Positions 28,059 through 36,780 of a stretch of DNA of 64,000 bases are shown piece after piece. Every line of letters starts with the position of its first letter. The stretch's first letter is position 1. The notes beneath the pieces are model-generated. The model had not been told where the DNA came from, did no database searches, and saw only the letters and a program-made list of their open reading frames with translations. This DNA is from Komagataeibacter medellinensis NBRC 3288 (lineage in GTDB: Bacteria; Pseudomonadota; Alphaproteobacteria; Acetobacterales; Acetobacteraceae), in contig NC_016027.1 of the NCBI RefSeq assembly GCF_000182745.2, positions 499,001-563,000 on the forward strand, given 5' to 3'. The position numbers and the translations under genes are program-made.

Positions 28059-29126
28059 TCACCCCCCGCCTGCAAGCTGCACCAGCAGCACGCTCGCCCC
28101 CACCAGCCCCAGCAGCGAAACCACAACCGTGACCACCAGCGGCCGCCCCGCACACAGCACCGCGCGCAGTTCCACCCCCAGCCCCAGTGCCGCCATGGCC
28201 AGCACCGTAAGCCCTGTTGCCAGCCCGTTCAGCCCTGTCACGGCGCAGGGCGGCACCACGCCCGCCGCCCGCAGGCCCATCATGGCGCCAAAGCCGATGA
28301 TGTACCACGGCACCAGCCGCAAGACCGAACCGCACCGCCCGCCGGCATGCCCGGCCGCCCGCGCGTACAGCACCGACAGCACAAGGCAGACCGGTCCCAG
28401 CATGAGCACCCGCATCAGCTTGACCAGCGTACCCGCCTGCACCGCACCCGCGCCAAACGGACTGGCCGCCGCCATGACCTGCGGCACCGCATAGACCGTA
28501 AGCCCCGCCAGCACGCCGTGGCCTGCATTGTCTAGCCCCGGCAGCGCCAGCAGCGGCAGGCCAAGCACCACCACCAGTCCGCCCGCGGCGGTAAAAGCGA
28601 TGGTGGCCCCCACATCCGCCTCACGCGCATGGATAACGGGGGCGGCGGCCATAATGGCGGAGTTGCCGCATATGGAATTGCCGCACGCCACAAGGAGCGT
28701 GCGCGCGGGCGAAAGCCCGGCCACCCGCCCCACGCAGCAGGTAAACGCAAGGCTGAACACCACAATGCACGCCACACCCCCCAAAAGCCCCGGCCCCGCG
28801 CGCAGCACGGCCCCCACGCTGAACGTCGCCCCCATGCACATAATGCCTACATTGAGCAGCGTACGCGCACAGCATTTTACGCCCGCCGCCAGCCCCGCGC
28901 GCGGCCCGATGCACGCCCGCACGCCCACACCCAGCAGCAGGGCAATGTTCAGTGCTTCCAGCCACGCCCGGCCATACAGCCGGATTTCGACCGCCTGCAA
29001 CCCGTATGCCAGCGCCGCCAGCACAGCACACAGCCCCATGCCGGGCAGGAGGCGGAAAATGACCTGCACGGCGCGGGCGCACGCAAGCAGGGGCACAGGG
29101 GCAAGACGGAGGGCTGGCCGGGTCAT
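28059..29126 (-). CDS. YeiH-family putative sulfate exporter (UPF0324)
   Basis: The 355-residue integral membrane protein has about ten hydrophobic segments. The signature CGNSICGNSAIMAAAPVI, followed by GATIAFTAAGGL and YAVPQVMAAASPFG, is diagnostic for the YeiH/UPF0324 family (PF03601). The family is thought to export sulfate or related sulfonate/sulfite products. The ATG at 29126 has GGAAA upstream. A LysR gene is divergent, as yeiE is to yeiH in enterobacteria, which supports the assignment. Confidence 0.87.
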   Translation of the reverse strand: MTRPALRLAPVPLLACARAVQVIFRLLPGMGLCAVLAALAYGLQAVEIRLYGRAWLEALNIALLLGVGVRACIGPRAGLAAGVKCCARTLLNVGIMCMGATFSVGAVLRAGPGLLGGVACIVVFSLAFTCCVGRVAGLSPARTLLVACGNSICGNSAIMAAAPVIHAREADVGATIAFTAAGGLVVVLGLPLLALPGLDNAGHGVLAGLTVYAVPQVMAAASPFGAGAVQAGTLVKLMRVLMLGPVCLVLSVLYARAAGHAGGRCGSVLRLVPWYIIGFGAMMGLRAAGVVPPCAVTGLNGLATGLTVLAMAALGLGVELRAVLCAGRPLVVTVVVSLLGLVGASVLLVQLAGGG

Positions 29127-29167
29127 GGCGGGTTTCCTTTCGCAGCAGACCCTAACGCCGGGGCATT

Positions 29168-29217
29168 CAATCACTCCAACGCATTATTATGCTCATTCCA
29201 ATCGTAAAAAGTGATTG
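29168..29217. promoter_or_regulatory. Inverted repeat in the yeiH-lysR divergent promoter
   Basis: CAATCACT (29168-29175) and AGTGATTG (29210-29217) are perfect inverted copies 34 bases apart, centred in the 100-base divergent promoter. This is a plausible bipartite LysR site. It overlaps the most upstream possible start of the LysR gene (GTG 29211), arguing for a later start. Confidence 0.5.
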
Positions 29218-29237
29218 GTTATGCCATGATGCGGGGC

Positions 29238-30128
29238 ATGACACTGGAACAGCTCCGCCTTTTCATTGCCGTGGCCGAACGTGAGCACGTCACCGCGGCG
29301 GCGCGTGCGCTGCATATCACGCAATCCGCCGTATCGGCCGCCATTGCCGCGCTGGAGGCACGCCACGGTGTCAGGCTGTTCCACCGCGTGGGGCGCGGCA
29401 TCAGGCTGACCGAGGCAGGCCAGCTGTTCCTGCCCGAAGCCCGCGCCGTACTGGCACGCGTGGAGGCTGCGGAAAACATGCTCGACGCCTTTGCCGGGCT
29501 GGAATGCGGCACGCTGCGCGTTGCGGCCAGCCAGACCATTGCTGCCTACTGGCTGCCGCCGGTGCTGGTGCGCTTTCGCCAGCGCTACCCGCTGATTGCG
29601 GTAGAACTGAGCATTACCAACACCATCGAGGCCGCCCGCCGCGTGCGCGAAGGGGGGGTGGACCTGGGCATTGTGGAAGGCGTGGTGGATGACCCCACGC
29701 TTGTCCAGTGGCCGCTGGCGCATGACCGCATGCTGCTGGTCGGCCCCACGCCCTGCCTGCCCGGCGTGGTAGATGCACACTGGCTGCGTACGGCCACATG
29801 GGTCATGCGTGAGGCCGGGTCGGGCACGCGGGCCACGCTGGAGGGCTACCTGCGGCAATGGAGCATAGAGCCTGCCAGCCTTGCGGTCAGCCTTGTGCTG
29901 CCTTCAAACGAAAGCGTGCGTACGGCGGTCGAGGCCGGGGCGGGGATCAGCGCGCTATCCGCTCTGGTTGTCGCACCCGCGCTGGCATCAGGTCGCCTGC
30001 ACGCCGTGCCGCAGGCACTGGGCGAGCGCGCGTTCTATGGCCTGCGCCACCGCGAGCGCTACCGCAGCCCGGCGGCGGATGCGCTTCTGGAACTGATTAC
30101 CACAGCATATGGTAAAAAAACGGCCTGA
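29238..30128 (+). CDS. LysR-family regulator, YeiE/CysB-like
   Basis: The 296-residue protein starts MTLEQLRLFIAVAEREHVT; the N-terminal HTH (AARALHITQSAVSAAIAALE) and periplasmic-binding-like effector domain (GTLRVAASQTIAAYWLP..., GVDLGIVEG) are typical. Divergence from the YeiH-type exporter suggests that it controls that gene, as YeiE/CbbR-type LTTRs do for neighbours. Alternative in-frame ATGs lie at 29226 and 29229; none has a clear ribosome-binding site. Confidence 0.87.
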   Translation: MTLEQLRLFIAVAEREHVTAAARALHITQSAVSAAIAALEARHGVRLFHRVGRGIRLTEAGQLFLPEARAVLARVEAAENMLDAFAGLECGTLRVAASQTIAAYWLPPVLVRFRQRYPLIAVELSITNTIEAARRVREGGVDLGIVEGVVDDPTLVQWPLAHDRMLLVGPTPCLPGVVDAHWLRTATWVMREAGSGTRATLEGYLRQWSIEPASLAVSLVLPSNESVRTAVEAGAGISALSALVVAPALASGRLHAVPQALGERAFYGLRHRERYRSPAADALLELITTAYGKKTA

Positions 30129-30731
30129 TGTGGACCTCTACCCCGGTATTGGGTATTATATGAAGTGTAATACAGTTTTTAATCCTACATTAAACTATTT
30201 ATATGACATACATAAGAACTTTGTATACAAACCAATTTAATAACTGAAAATTATTATTTCATTATACAATATTACAAGATAATATACCGATTAAATCAGA
30301 ACGATGTCACAAATTTACTGGATAATCTGTGGCAGTTCAACCAGTCGCAAGGTAGCCAGCCCTTTTATTGCCTACAACCCATTGCGGTCAGGCGGCGCGT
30401 GCCTGATGTACAATCGCCTGCGGCGTGGGACGTGATTGGCGGCCAGCCGCGCCTGACCACGCTGTTCCTGCTGCATTGGTATCTGGCACTGAAGGAAGGC
30501 GAGGGCACGGATTTCCGCAGCCATTTTGCACCCTGCGGCACCAATCGCCTGACCCATCACACCCGCGAAAACGCATGGCTGTTTTTGGATGTCGTGGTGC
30601 AGGAGAACGTCATGTCCAGCCCGCGATCCGGCGCATACTGAAAGCGTATGTACCGCCCGAAAGCCTTGCTCCCGACCCCGTAATCCCGCCAGATGAACTG
30701 GAGAACGCCTGACGGACCCCATCGGAAAAGC
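30129..30731. other. Intergenic region with a strongly AT-rich first half
   Basis: Bases 30130-30300 are much richer in A+T than the rest of the window. From 30360 to 30710 the composition returns to normal and an 80-residue frame (30399-30641) contains plausible peptide text, but I recognise no family and call no gene. It could be a decayed insertion. Confidence 0.4.
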
Positions 30732-31214
30732 TCACAAAAACCGCCTTCGTAAAAGAAAGGCGGCGCCTGACAACGGTTTTACCGATGGCTCATGCCCGCA
30801 ACGGACCGACTTCACCACATTGGTATTGATGATCTTGCAGGCAAAGTCGCTGCCCATCTTCCTGATGGCCTTCTTGCTCGCTTCCTTGATGGCTTGCTGG
30901 ATGCCTTTCTGGATGACGATGCAGTTACCATTGACCGAACTGGAACCCGAGCCTGAAATCTCGGCCTTGGTAATCTCATTGCCGGTGCTGTCGGTCACGT
31001 CCACCCGACCGGTCAGGTCAACATGCACCTCATAGGTCACGGACCAGAAATTGGGGGTGACGGCCAACTGTGCATCCACATCTTCCATATCCAGGCGCAT
31101 GATGTAGGGGGCGGGTACGGTGGGGTTGCCCCCGGTTGCATGGGCAAAGCCCACGGCAATCGTCTTGTGCAACGTATCTTCCACGGGCTGGCCGTAATTG
31201 GTCTTGTCGGACAA
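30732..31214 (-). pseudogene. Hypothetical protein, probably damaged at one or both ends
   Basis: The frame encodes a regular beta-rich segment (YIMRLDMEDVDAQLAV, NFWSVTYEVHVDLTGRVDVTD) and a basic helix. The only start is a TTG at 31214; a TGA closes the frame 15 codons upstream, while protein-like text continues upstream in another frame. At the 3' end the frame reads through a terminator-like hairpin (30736-30763), coding a spurious LLRRRFL tail. Both facts point to frameshift damage. No family recognised. Confidence 0.5.
30736..30763 (-). terminator. Rho-independent terminator (minus strand)
   Basis: Stem CCGCCTT / AAGGCGG with, on the minus strand, a following T run. It lies inside the 3' end of the damaged frame at 30732. 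Confidence 0.7.
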
Positions 31215-31321
31215 GGCCCCGCATTTGAATGTGTAGTTCCGTCCGCCATGTCAGGGAAGGGGCATATGTCGTGGGGGTCTGGATAACGCGGTTGGCCATG
31301 ATATTGCTGGCGGGCAGACGG

Positions 31322-31750
31322 TCAGATGACGGCCGTGGCCTCGGGCTGTGTATTGACCTCTCCGCGCTGGTCGGGCGTGTCGGTATGTTCGGGCAGGCGG
31401 TCGGCCAGCAGGGCGCGGGGGCGGCCGATCCACATGCCATCATGCAGGTGGTCACGGCGGGGACTGGTGGTGCCGGGGTGGATCAGGATGCTCAACCCCG
31501 CATGGTTCAGCATAAGCCACGGTACAAGGCGGGCGAATACATCGTGGTCAAACGCCACCTGATACATCGGCGCCACATGCGGGCCGACCGCACGCTCATG
31601 CCATTGGCCCAACCTTACGGGAAAGCGGGCGGCAATCTGCTCACGCAGGTGTGCCGCACGTTCGCGTGGCTCCGCACCATCAAAATACACATGGGCGTGA
31701 TAGCTTGCGATCTCGGACAGGGGGCGGGGGGCAGGCGTGCGGTCGGTCAT
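31322..31750 (-). CDS. DOPA 4,5-dioxygenase-family protein
   Basis: The 142-residue protein matches the DOPA dioxygenase family (PF08883): SYHAHVYFDG near the start, WHERAVGPHVAPMYQVAF, WLMLNHAGLSILIHPGT, and DHLHDGMWIG. The conserved His residues are candidate iron ligands. Bacterial members cleave catechols such as caffeate or DOPA. It lies 22 bases after the YceI gene on the same strand and may share its transcript. Confidence 0.85.
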   Translation of the reverse strand: MTDRTPAPRPLSEIASYHAHVYFDGAEPRERAAHLREQIAARFPVRLGQWHERAVGPHVAPMYQVAFDHDVFARLVPWLMLNHAGLSILIHPGTTSPRRDHLHDGMWIGRPRALLADRLPEHTDTPDQRGEVNTQPEATAVI

Positions 31751-31772
31751 GCGGCGGGGCTTCCGGTTGGGG

Positions 31773-32354
31773 TCAGCAATGGGGGGCGGGCAGGGTGATG
31801 CGCGTTTCGGTGCGCATCTGCGGCTTTACGGTATGGAGCATGGTGGACAGGCCCCACTGGCGGCCATCAAACGTGCCGGTGCTGTCCAGCACGCTCAGCG
31901 TATTGGCGTTGAACACCATCTGGGTGCTCAGGGTCAGCGGGTGGGTCTGCCCGCGCAGGGTCATGCGCCCGACCATGCGCGAGCGCACCTGCCCCTTCAC
32001 CACACGCGGGCTGCAATCGCCCACATAATGCGCGGTGGGATAATGCTCACTATCCAGCATGCCGCCAGATTTCGCGGCCTTGCGCTCCAGCACCGTGCCC
32101 ATGTGCACGGTGGTGGCATCCATGGTCAGGTCAACATGGCAGGTCTGGTTTGCAAGGTCATAGTCCAGCGTGCCGGACACCTTGCCGAACTGCCCGTCCA
32201 TGCTGCCCACCACGCTATCGGTATGCAGCAACACGGCTGTATTTTCGGGCGTGAGGTCAAGGTGCCGGGTCTCGGCACGGGCGGTGGTGGCCAGCAGGGC
32301 AACGGGCAGAACCAGACCGACCAGACGAAGGGAGTGGGATTTCAGTATGTTCAT
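31773..32354 (-). CDS. YceI-family periplasmic protein
   Basis: The 193-residue protein has a signal peptide ending TTARAET and a YceI-like lipocalin barrel: LDLTPENTAVLLHTDSVVGSMDGQFGKVSGTLDYD, LDSEHYPTAHYVG, and MTLRGQTHPLTLSTQ. Family members bind polyisoprenoids and are linked to acid or base stress. The start codon lies inside a perfect palindrome (32352-32375). Confidence 0.85.
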   Translation of the reverse strand: MNILKSHSLRLVGLVLPVALLATTARAETRHLDLTPENTAVLLHTDSVVGSMDGQFGKVSGTLDYDLANQTCHVDLTMDATTVHMGTVLERKAAKSGGMLDSEHYPTAHYVGDCSPRVVKGQVRSRMVGRMTLRGQTHPLTLSTQMVFNANTLSVLDSTGTFDGRQWGLSTMLHTVKPQMRTETRITLPAPHC

Positions 32355-32375
32355 GACAGGCTAACGCCTGTCATG
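32352..32375. promoter_or_regulatory. Perfect palindrome over the YceI start codon
   Basis: CATGACAGGC-TAAC-GCCTGTCATG. It overlaps the ATG and leader of the YceI gene. It could be an operator or an RNA hairpin hiding the start. Confidence 0.45.
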
Positions 32376-32707
32376 GCGTGGGGTTGTGGCAGGACAGGCA
32401 TAAGGCATCCGGGCGGTGGGCAGGTGTCAGGATGCAGAAGTGGGGGATGAATGCGGCCTGAGTAGGGCAAGCATGGCATGGCCGCCATAACCGGGCATTA
32501 TTCGGCTTTGGTTATGGAGTGCGTGCTTAAACTACAAAATATCTCCGGGAAGCGGCTGATCTGGTCATGCAGGTCTTGGAGCAATTACGCCAGACCGGCA
32601 AATACCCCGGCAAGGGCGCTGCACTTTTACCGACCGAAAAGGACATGCTGGTCATTGAAAAGGAAGCGCAGGTTTGGAACGCTGCCTTGGCTTGGAAGGC
32701 GGCGCGC
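32376..32707. other. Region between YceI and the prophage repressor
   Basis: No complete gene. From about 32525 to 32707 the plus strand carries a stop-free stretch with protein-like text (KYLREAADLVMQVLEQL...) and no start. It runs into the repressor 3' end and is best read as a gene remnant, possibly at the left edge of the mobile region. Confidence 0.35.
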
Positions 32708-33676
32708 CTACTTCCATACCCACTTGCCCACAACCCGGCCGTTTATCACCAGGTCGGACGCATCGACCTCATCCACCGGGTAGGTGGGGTTGACGCTGAT
32801 GATGCGGATGCGCGGCGGGCGGGAATTGGGCACCAGCATCAACTGCTTGATCACAACACCCATGCCGTTCCATAGCACGTACACCCCATCGGGCGAGGGA
32901 ATACGGTGGCCGGTATCGACCAGTACCCGGTCACCGGCCGAGAACTCGGGTTCCATCGAATTGCCGGTAACCCGGATAATGGCCAGCCCCCCCGTATCGG
33001 GCAGGTAATTGCGGATGAAATTGCGCGGGATGCGCCATGACTCCAGCGTGGGATGGGCCTCCCCATCACCACAGGCGGTGTGATCCACGATGGCGCCCGC
33101 CCCGGCCTGTGGCGAGATGTCGTATTCATGCACCGTAATCGCGCCGTCATCAATGGGGGGCATGGTGGCGCGTTCGGCGCGGCTTATGCTTTCATTCAGG
33201 TCAGTAGCGCCGGGCACGATGCCTGATAGCGCCCACACCTCGCTTGCAGCGATGGGCGGGTCGCCCCGGTCGGTCAGCAGCGAGACCAGCCTGCGCACCA
33301 GATCCACGGGAATGAAGTCTTTTTTCAGCTTGTTTTCATAAAAAGCATAGCTGGAGAACCGGTCCCCCATACCCAGGTCGCGCGCGATCCCGCGCACGGT
33401 GTAGCCCGCGCGCTCGCGCAACGCCTTGAGCCGGCCAGCCGCCGTGCCGGGGCCACTGCCGCTGGCGGGCGCGCGCAGCAGGTCGCTTGCGGTGCAGCCC
33501 AGCACGGCGGCCACCTTTTCCAGCCGGTCACCGCCGGGGTTGCGTGACTTGCCGCGCAGGATGTCGTGCACGTAGGTCTCGTTCAGGCCGGCCAGTTCGG
33601 CCAGGCGCTTCTTGTTAAGGTTGAGCTGCGCCATGCGGCGCTCGATCTCGGCAGCGGCGGGGGAGCGTGTGTCCAT
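32708..33676 (-). CDS. Phage repressor, XRE HTH plus S24 (LexA-like) peptidase domain
   Basis: The 322-residue protein has an N-terminal HTH (about 10-60: MAQLNLNKKRLAELAGLNETYVHDIL), a second HTH-like segment (85-140: RLKALRERAGYTVRGIARDLGMG), and a C-terminal S24 domain with the Ser in VTGNSMEPEFSAGD and Lys in VIKQLML, as in C2/lambda repressors that self-cleave in the SOS response. It is divergent from the primase gene; three palindromic operators lie between them. No ribosome-binding site precedes the ATG, and an operator ends 3 bases from it, as in leaderless cI mRNA. Confidence 0.88.
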   Translation of the reverse strand: MDTRSPAAAEIERRMAQLNLNKKRLAELAGLNETYVHDILRGKSRNPGGDRLEKVAAVLGCTASDLLRAPASGSGPGTAAGRLKALRERAGYTVRGIARDLGMGDRFSSYAFYENKLKKDFIPVDLVRRLVSLLTDRGDPPIAASEVWALSGIVPGATDLNESISRAERATMPPIDDGAITVHEYDISPQAGAGAIVDHTACGDGEAHPTLESWRIPRNFIRNYLPDTGGLAIIRVTGNSMEPEFSAGDRVLVDTGHRIPSPDGVYVLWNGMGVVIKQLMLVPNSRPPRIRIISVNPTYPVDEVDASDLVINGRVVGKWVWK

Positions 33677-33678
33677 AA

Positions 33679-33692
33679 TGGGAACTGTCCCA
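33679..33692. promoter_or_regulatory. Repressor operator 1
   Basis: TGGGA-ACTG-TCCCA, adjacent to the repressor start codon; fits the consensus TGGGA-N4-TCCCA shared by the three sites in this promoter. Confidence 0.7.
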
Positions 33693-33714
33693 CAAATATG
33701 CCCGACGGGGTAGA

Positions 33715-33728
33715 GGGGATATATCCCA
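33715..33728. promoter_or_regulatory. Repressor operator 2
   Basis: GGGGATATATCCCA, with the perfect core GGGATATATCCC (33716-33727). Its centre is 36 bases from operator 1 and 30 bases from operator 3. Confidence 0.75.
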
Positions 33729-33735
33729 TTATTTC

Positions 33736-33764
33736 TTGACGTATTGGGATATATCCCATAAAAC
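33736..33764 (+). promoter_or_regulatory. Probable early promoter with embedded operator 3
   Basis: TTGACG (33736-33741) as -35 and an ATAAAA/TAAAAC -10 near 33758-33764 bracket the perfect operator TGGGATATATCCCA (33745-33758), so bound repressor would block polymerase. Transcription would start close to the ATG at 33771, suggesting a leaderless message. Confidence 0.6.
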
Positions 33765-33770
33765 CCCGCC

Positions 33771-34603
33771 ATGCTCCATACGCGCCCCATCCCGCCCGAC
33801 CTGTACCGCGTGGCCCTGCTGGGCTGGCATGTACACCCCGTGCGCGCGGGGTCGCGGGCGGCGTGCTTTCGGGGGCTGCGGCGCAGGCCACCTGCGACCT
33901 GGACACCATAGCGCAGTGGTGCGCGCGCTGGCCGGATTGCGGGTGGCGGGTGGTATGCGGGCCATCGGGGCTGTTCGCACTGGATGTGGACCGCCCCGGC
34001 ACGCATGCGGCCGATGGCGTGGCCGCCCTTGCAGCACTGGTCCGCCGCCACGGCGCGCTGCCGCCGCGCCCCATGACGCGCACGGGTGGCTCGGGCGGGG
34101 CGGTGCTGTTTTTTGCCCATTGCGGCGAAGCCCTGCGCGGCCATGCCGGCCACCCTGCGCCGGGGCTGGACCCGCACCGGGGGCGGCAGGCGGTCACCAT
34201 CCCGCCCGGTACGCATCCCGCTACCGGCGGGGCCTATACGTGGCGCGTGCCGCCATGGGTGGTACCGCCGCCACCCATCCCGCGCTGGCTTGCCGCACTG
34301 CTGGCTCCGCCGCCACCACCTGTGCAGCCGGTGCGCCATATGGATGGGGAGCGCATGCAGGGCACGCTCATGCGCGCATTGCATGCGGTGTGCGATGCCC
34401 CGGCGGGCATGGCCAACACCACGCTCAATGCCCGGGCCTATACGCTGGGCCGGTGGTGCGGGGCCGGGCTGCTGGACCGGGCCACAGCACACGATACACT
34501 GCTGCACGCGGCCCGCCTGCGCCACATCCCGCTGGCAGAAGCCCGCGCCACCATCCGCTCCGGGCTGGATGCGGGGTTACGCCGCCCGCGCCATGGGGCA
34601 TGA
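33771..34603 (+). CDS. Prim-Pol type DNA primase/polymerase, interrupted by a frameshift
   Basis: The N-terminal part (DLYRVALLGWHVHPVRAGS) is in the frame of the ATG at 33771, while the rest (IAQWCARWPDCGWRVVCGP, SGLFALDVDRPG, RTGGSGGAVLFFA) is in the -1 frame from about 33863 to the stop at 34603. Together they match the bifunctional primase-polymerase domain (PF09250), with DVD as catalytic acids, used by plasmids and prophages. The shift lies in G-rich sequence around 33850-33875. A one-base deletion, programmed slippage or sequencing error is possible. If unshifted, translation could start only at a GTG (33863). Confidence 0.65.
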
Positions 34604-35136
34604 GCACACCCCTTGCGCAATCCCGCCCCACACCGCTGCACACCGCTGCACGGGCCGCTGCAAAAAACACCACGCCCCCCGGCCACACCGGTGCCAGAAC
34701 CACGCGCCTATGCCGACATGGGGCATGGGGCATGGCCATTATCCCGGCATGTCCGGCCATATCGCCCGCATGGGCCACGGCACAGAACGCCCGGCCATGC
34801 CGACCCATCCGCCACCCCGACATGAGGCACGATCCCGCATCCAGCGCACCCGACCCTATCCCCCGCACAGGGTACCCGGATTACCTCAGCCATACCGGCC
34901 CTTCTGCCATCCATCACGCCCATCCAGGCACGGCGCGCGGCATGACCCACAACGCCCGCGCATGGCAACGCGGCAGAAGCTGCAAAACGGGGCAGGCGGG
35001 GCGTTTGCCACCAGCCGTCCGACCCATGCGTCACGCTGGCACCCCATGCCAGCGCGTACCACTGTCACGCACGTCCATCCCACGCAGCGCCCCCCGCGTG
35101 CGGCGCACCCGCACCTTCCAACACGGATACCCCGCC
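34604..35136. other. Spacer between primase and VapE genes
   Basis: The VapE frame is open back to an ATG at 34600 that overlaps the primase stop (ATGA), but the translated segment is a His/Pro/Arg/Thr-rich text without usual codon bias. I treat it as non-coding or a decayed segment, with a possible 179-residue N-terminal extension as the alternative. Confidence 0.4.
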
Positions 35137-36405
35137 ATGCCCGTCCTGGACCCGCCCATGCCACAACAGCCTGCACCCGCCGCCACCGCATGGATGACCC
35201 TGCTGGCGCGCGGCCCACGGGGTGGAGTGCTGGCCTCGCTCAGCAACTGCCTGGTTTTGCTGGGGCATGACCCGGTACTGTCCGGCCTGCTGGCATGGGA
35301 TGCGTTTGCCTGCCTGCCCGTGCTGACCCGTGCGCCGCCGCCCGCCTTTGCCACTGCATCCGCCGCCGCCGGGCCATACCCGCGATCGGTGGAAGATACC
35401 GACGTGACACTGGTACAGGCGTATATGCAGCGCGCCTATGACCTGCCCGTCTCGGCTGCGGTGGCCATGCAGGCGTGTCGGGTGGCCGCCAGCCTGCGCC
35501 GCACGCACCCGGTCTGTGACTGGCTGGACACCCTGCGCTGGGATGGCACGCCACGGCTGGATACATGGTTGCACCACGCGCTGGGCACCGCCAATGATGC
35601 CTACCACGCCGCCGTGGGCGCGCGCCTGCTGTGCGGCGCGGTGCGGCGCGTGCGCCAGCCGGGCTGCAAGTTTGACTACGTGCCCGTTCTGGAAGGCGCG
35701 CAGGGCATTGGCAAGAGCCGCCTGCTGGCCGAACTGTTCACGCCCGCATGGTTCAAGGACGACCTGCCGCGCGACCTGGGCGACAAGGACGCAGCACAGG
35801 GCCTGCTGGGCGTATGGTGCGTGGAATTGGGGGAATTGCAGGCGCTTGGCCGCTCCACCAGCCGTGATGCCAAGGCCTTCTTCAGCCGACAGAATGACCG
35901 CTACCGCCCCAGCTACGCCATGGCCGACGTGATGCGCCCGCGCCAGTGCGTGTTTGTCGGCACCACCAACGAGCACGATTACCTGACCGACCCCACCGGC
36001 AACCGCCGCTACTGGCCCGTATGCTGTACCCGGGCCGACGTGGCATGGGTTACGGCCAGCCGCGACCAGCTTTGGGCCGAAGCCTGCCGCCGCGAAACCA
36101 CCGACCCCATGCCCCTGTGGCTGGATGATGCCGCCACCGCCGCCATCGCGGCAGAGGCACAGGAAGCCCGCCTGCCTGAAGACCCGTGGCACGACCCGAT
36201 CACCGCATGGCTGGCCGGGCGGGGAACTGGCAGCGTACGCATGGCCGACGTACTGCACCTGGCCCTTGGCCTGCCGCGCGAACGCCAGGACCGCCCCGCA
36301 CAGAAGCGCGCGGGCACAGTGCTGCGCGCCATGGGCTGGACGCGGCACAAAATGCGCAGCGGCAGCACCACCTACTGGGCATGGCGGCCGGAAGGGCTGC
36401 GGTAA
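35137..36405 (+). CDS. VapE-type virulence/replication ATPase (prophage helicase)
   Basis: The 422-residue protein has a VapE domain (PF05272) with Walker A LEGAQGIGKS, then WFKDDLPRDLGDKDAAQGLLGVW, ELGELQALGRSTSRDAKAFFSRQNDRYRPSYA, and GTTNEHDYLTDPTGNRRYWPV, all diagnostic. These are primase-helicase partners in temperate phages and satellites and act at the replication origin. It follows the Prim-Pol gene under the same repressor-controlled promoter. Confidence 0.9.
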   Translation: MPVLDPPMPQQPAPAATAWMTLLARGPRGGVLASLSNCLVLLGHDPVLSGLLAWDAFACLPVLTRAPPPAFATASAAAGPYPRSVEDTDVTLVQAYMQRAYDLPVSAAVAMQACRVAASLRRTHPVCDWLDTLRWDGTPRLDTWLHHALGTANDAYHAAVGARLLCGAVRRVRQPGCKFDYVPVLEGAQGIGKSRLLAELFTPAWFKDDLPRDLGDKDAAQGLLGVWCVELGELQALGRSTSRDAKAFFSRQNDRYRPSYAMADVMRPRQCVFVGTTNEHDYLTDPTGNRRYWPVCCTRADVAWVTASRDQLWAEACRRETTDPMPLWLDDAATAAIAAEAQEARLPEDPWHDPITAWLAGRGTGSVRMADVLHLALGLPRERQDRPAQKRAGTVLRAMGWTRHKMRSGSTTYWAWRPEGLR

Positions 36406-36780
36406 TGGGGTGCGGCTTTCCGGTCATCATGTCCCGCGCGGCCAGTTGCCCGCCGGTTGCACGACCGCGACGGCAAATAATGGTTGCGGGCATTGCAGAC
36501 CCCGGTGCGTAAGACGCGGCGCACGCATCAAAGCACTCGCGCTGCTGATGTGGTCCGTAATGGCCGATCCCTACCTGTAGTCGATCCTGACGGCGCGCGG
36601 TTTCCTTCTTGCCACGCTGGCCTGTTTCTTCCTTTTGTCCGTTATCGCGCCCAACGGAGGGCCGTCGCCACCCGTATTCAATAACCAGACCCGGCGCCGG
36701 GACGTAAACCAGGCCCACGCACGGCCCCACAGGGGAACAAACCCACCGCCGGGGCGGACCGTGACCGGCGCGCCTGTGTC
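36406..36780. other. Intergenic region
   Basis: I see no gene, repeat or clear regulatory motif here. Confidence 0.4.

Noticed and set aside
32708-34525. 605-residue reading of the repressor frame
   Set aside because: The part before ATG 33676 overlaps the operators and primase and lacks protein character; the S24 repressor family length fits 322 residues.
33736-35136. N-terminal 467 residues of a long frame ending in VapE
   Set aside because: It overlaps the primase coding frame and has His/Pro/Arg-rich text; only the C-terminal 422 residues match VapE.
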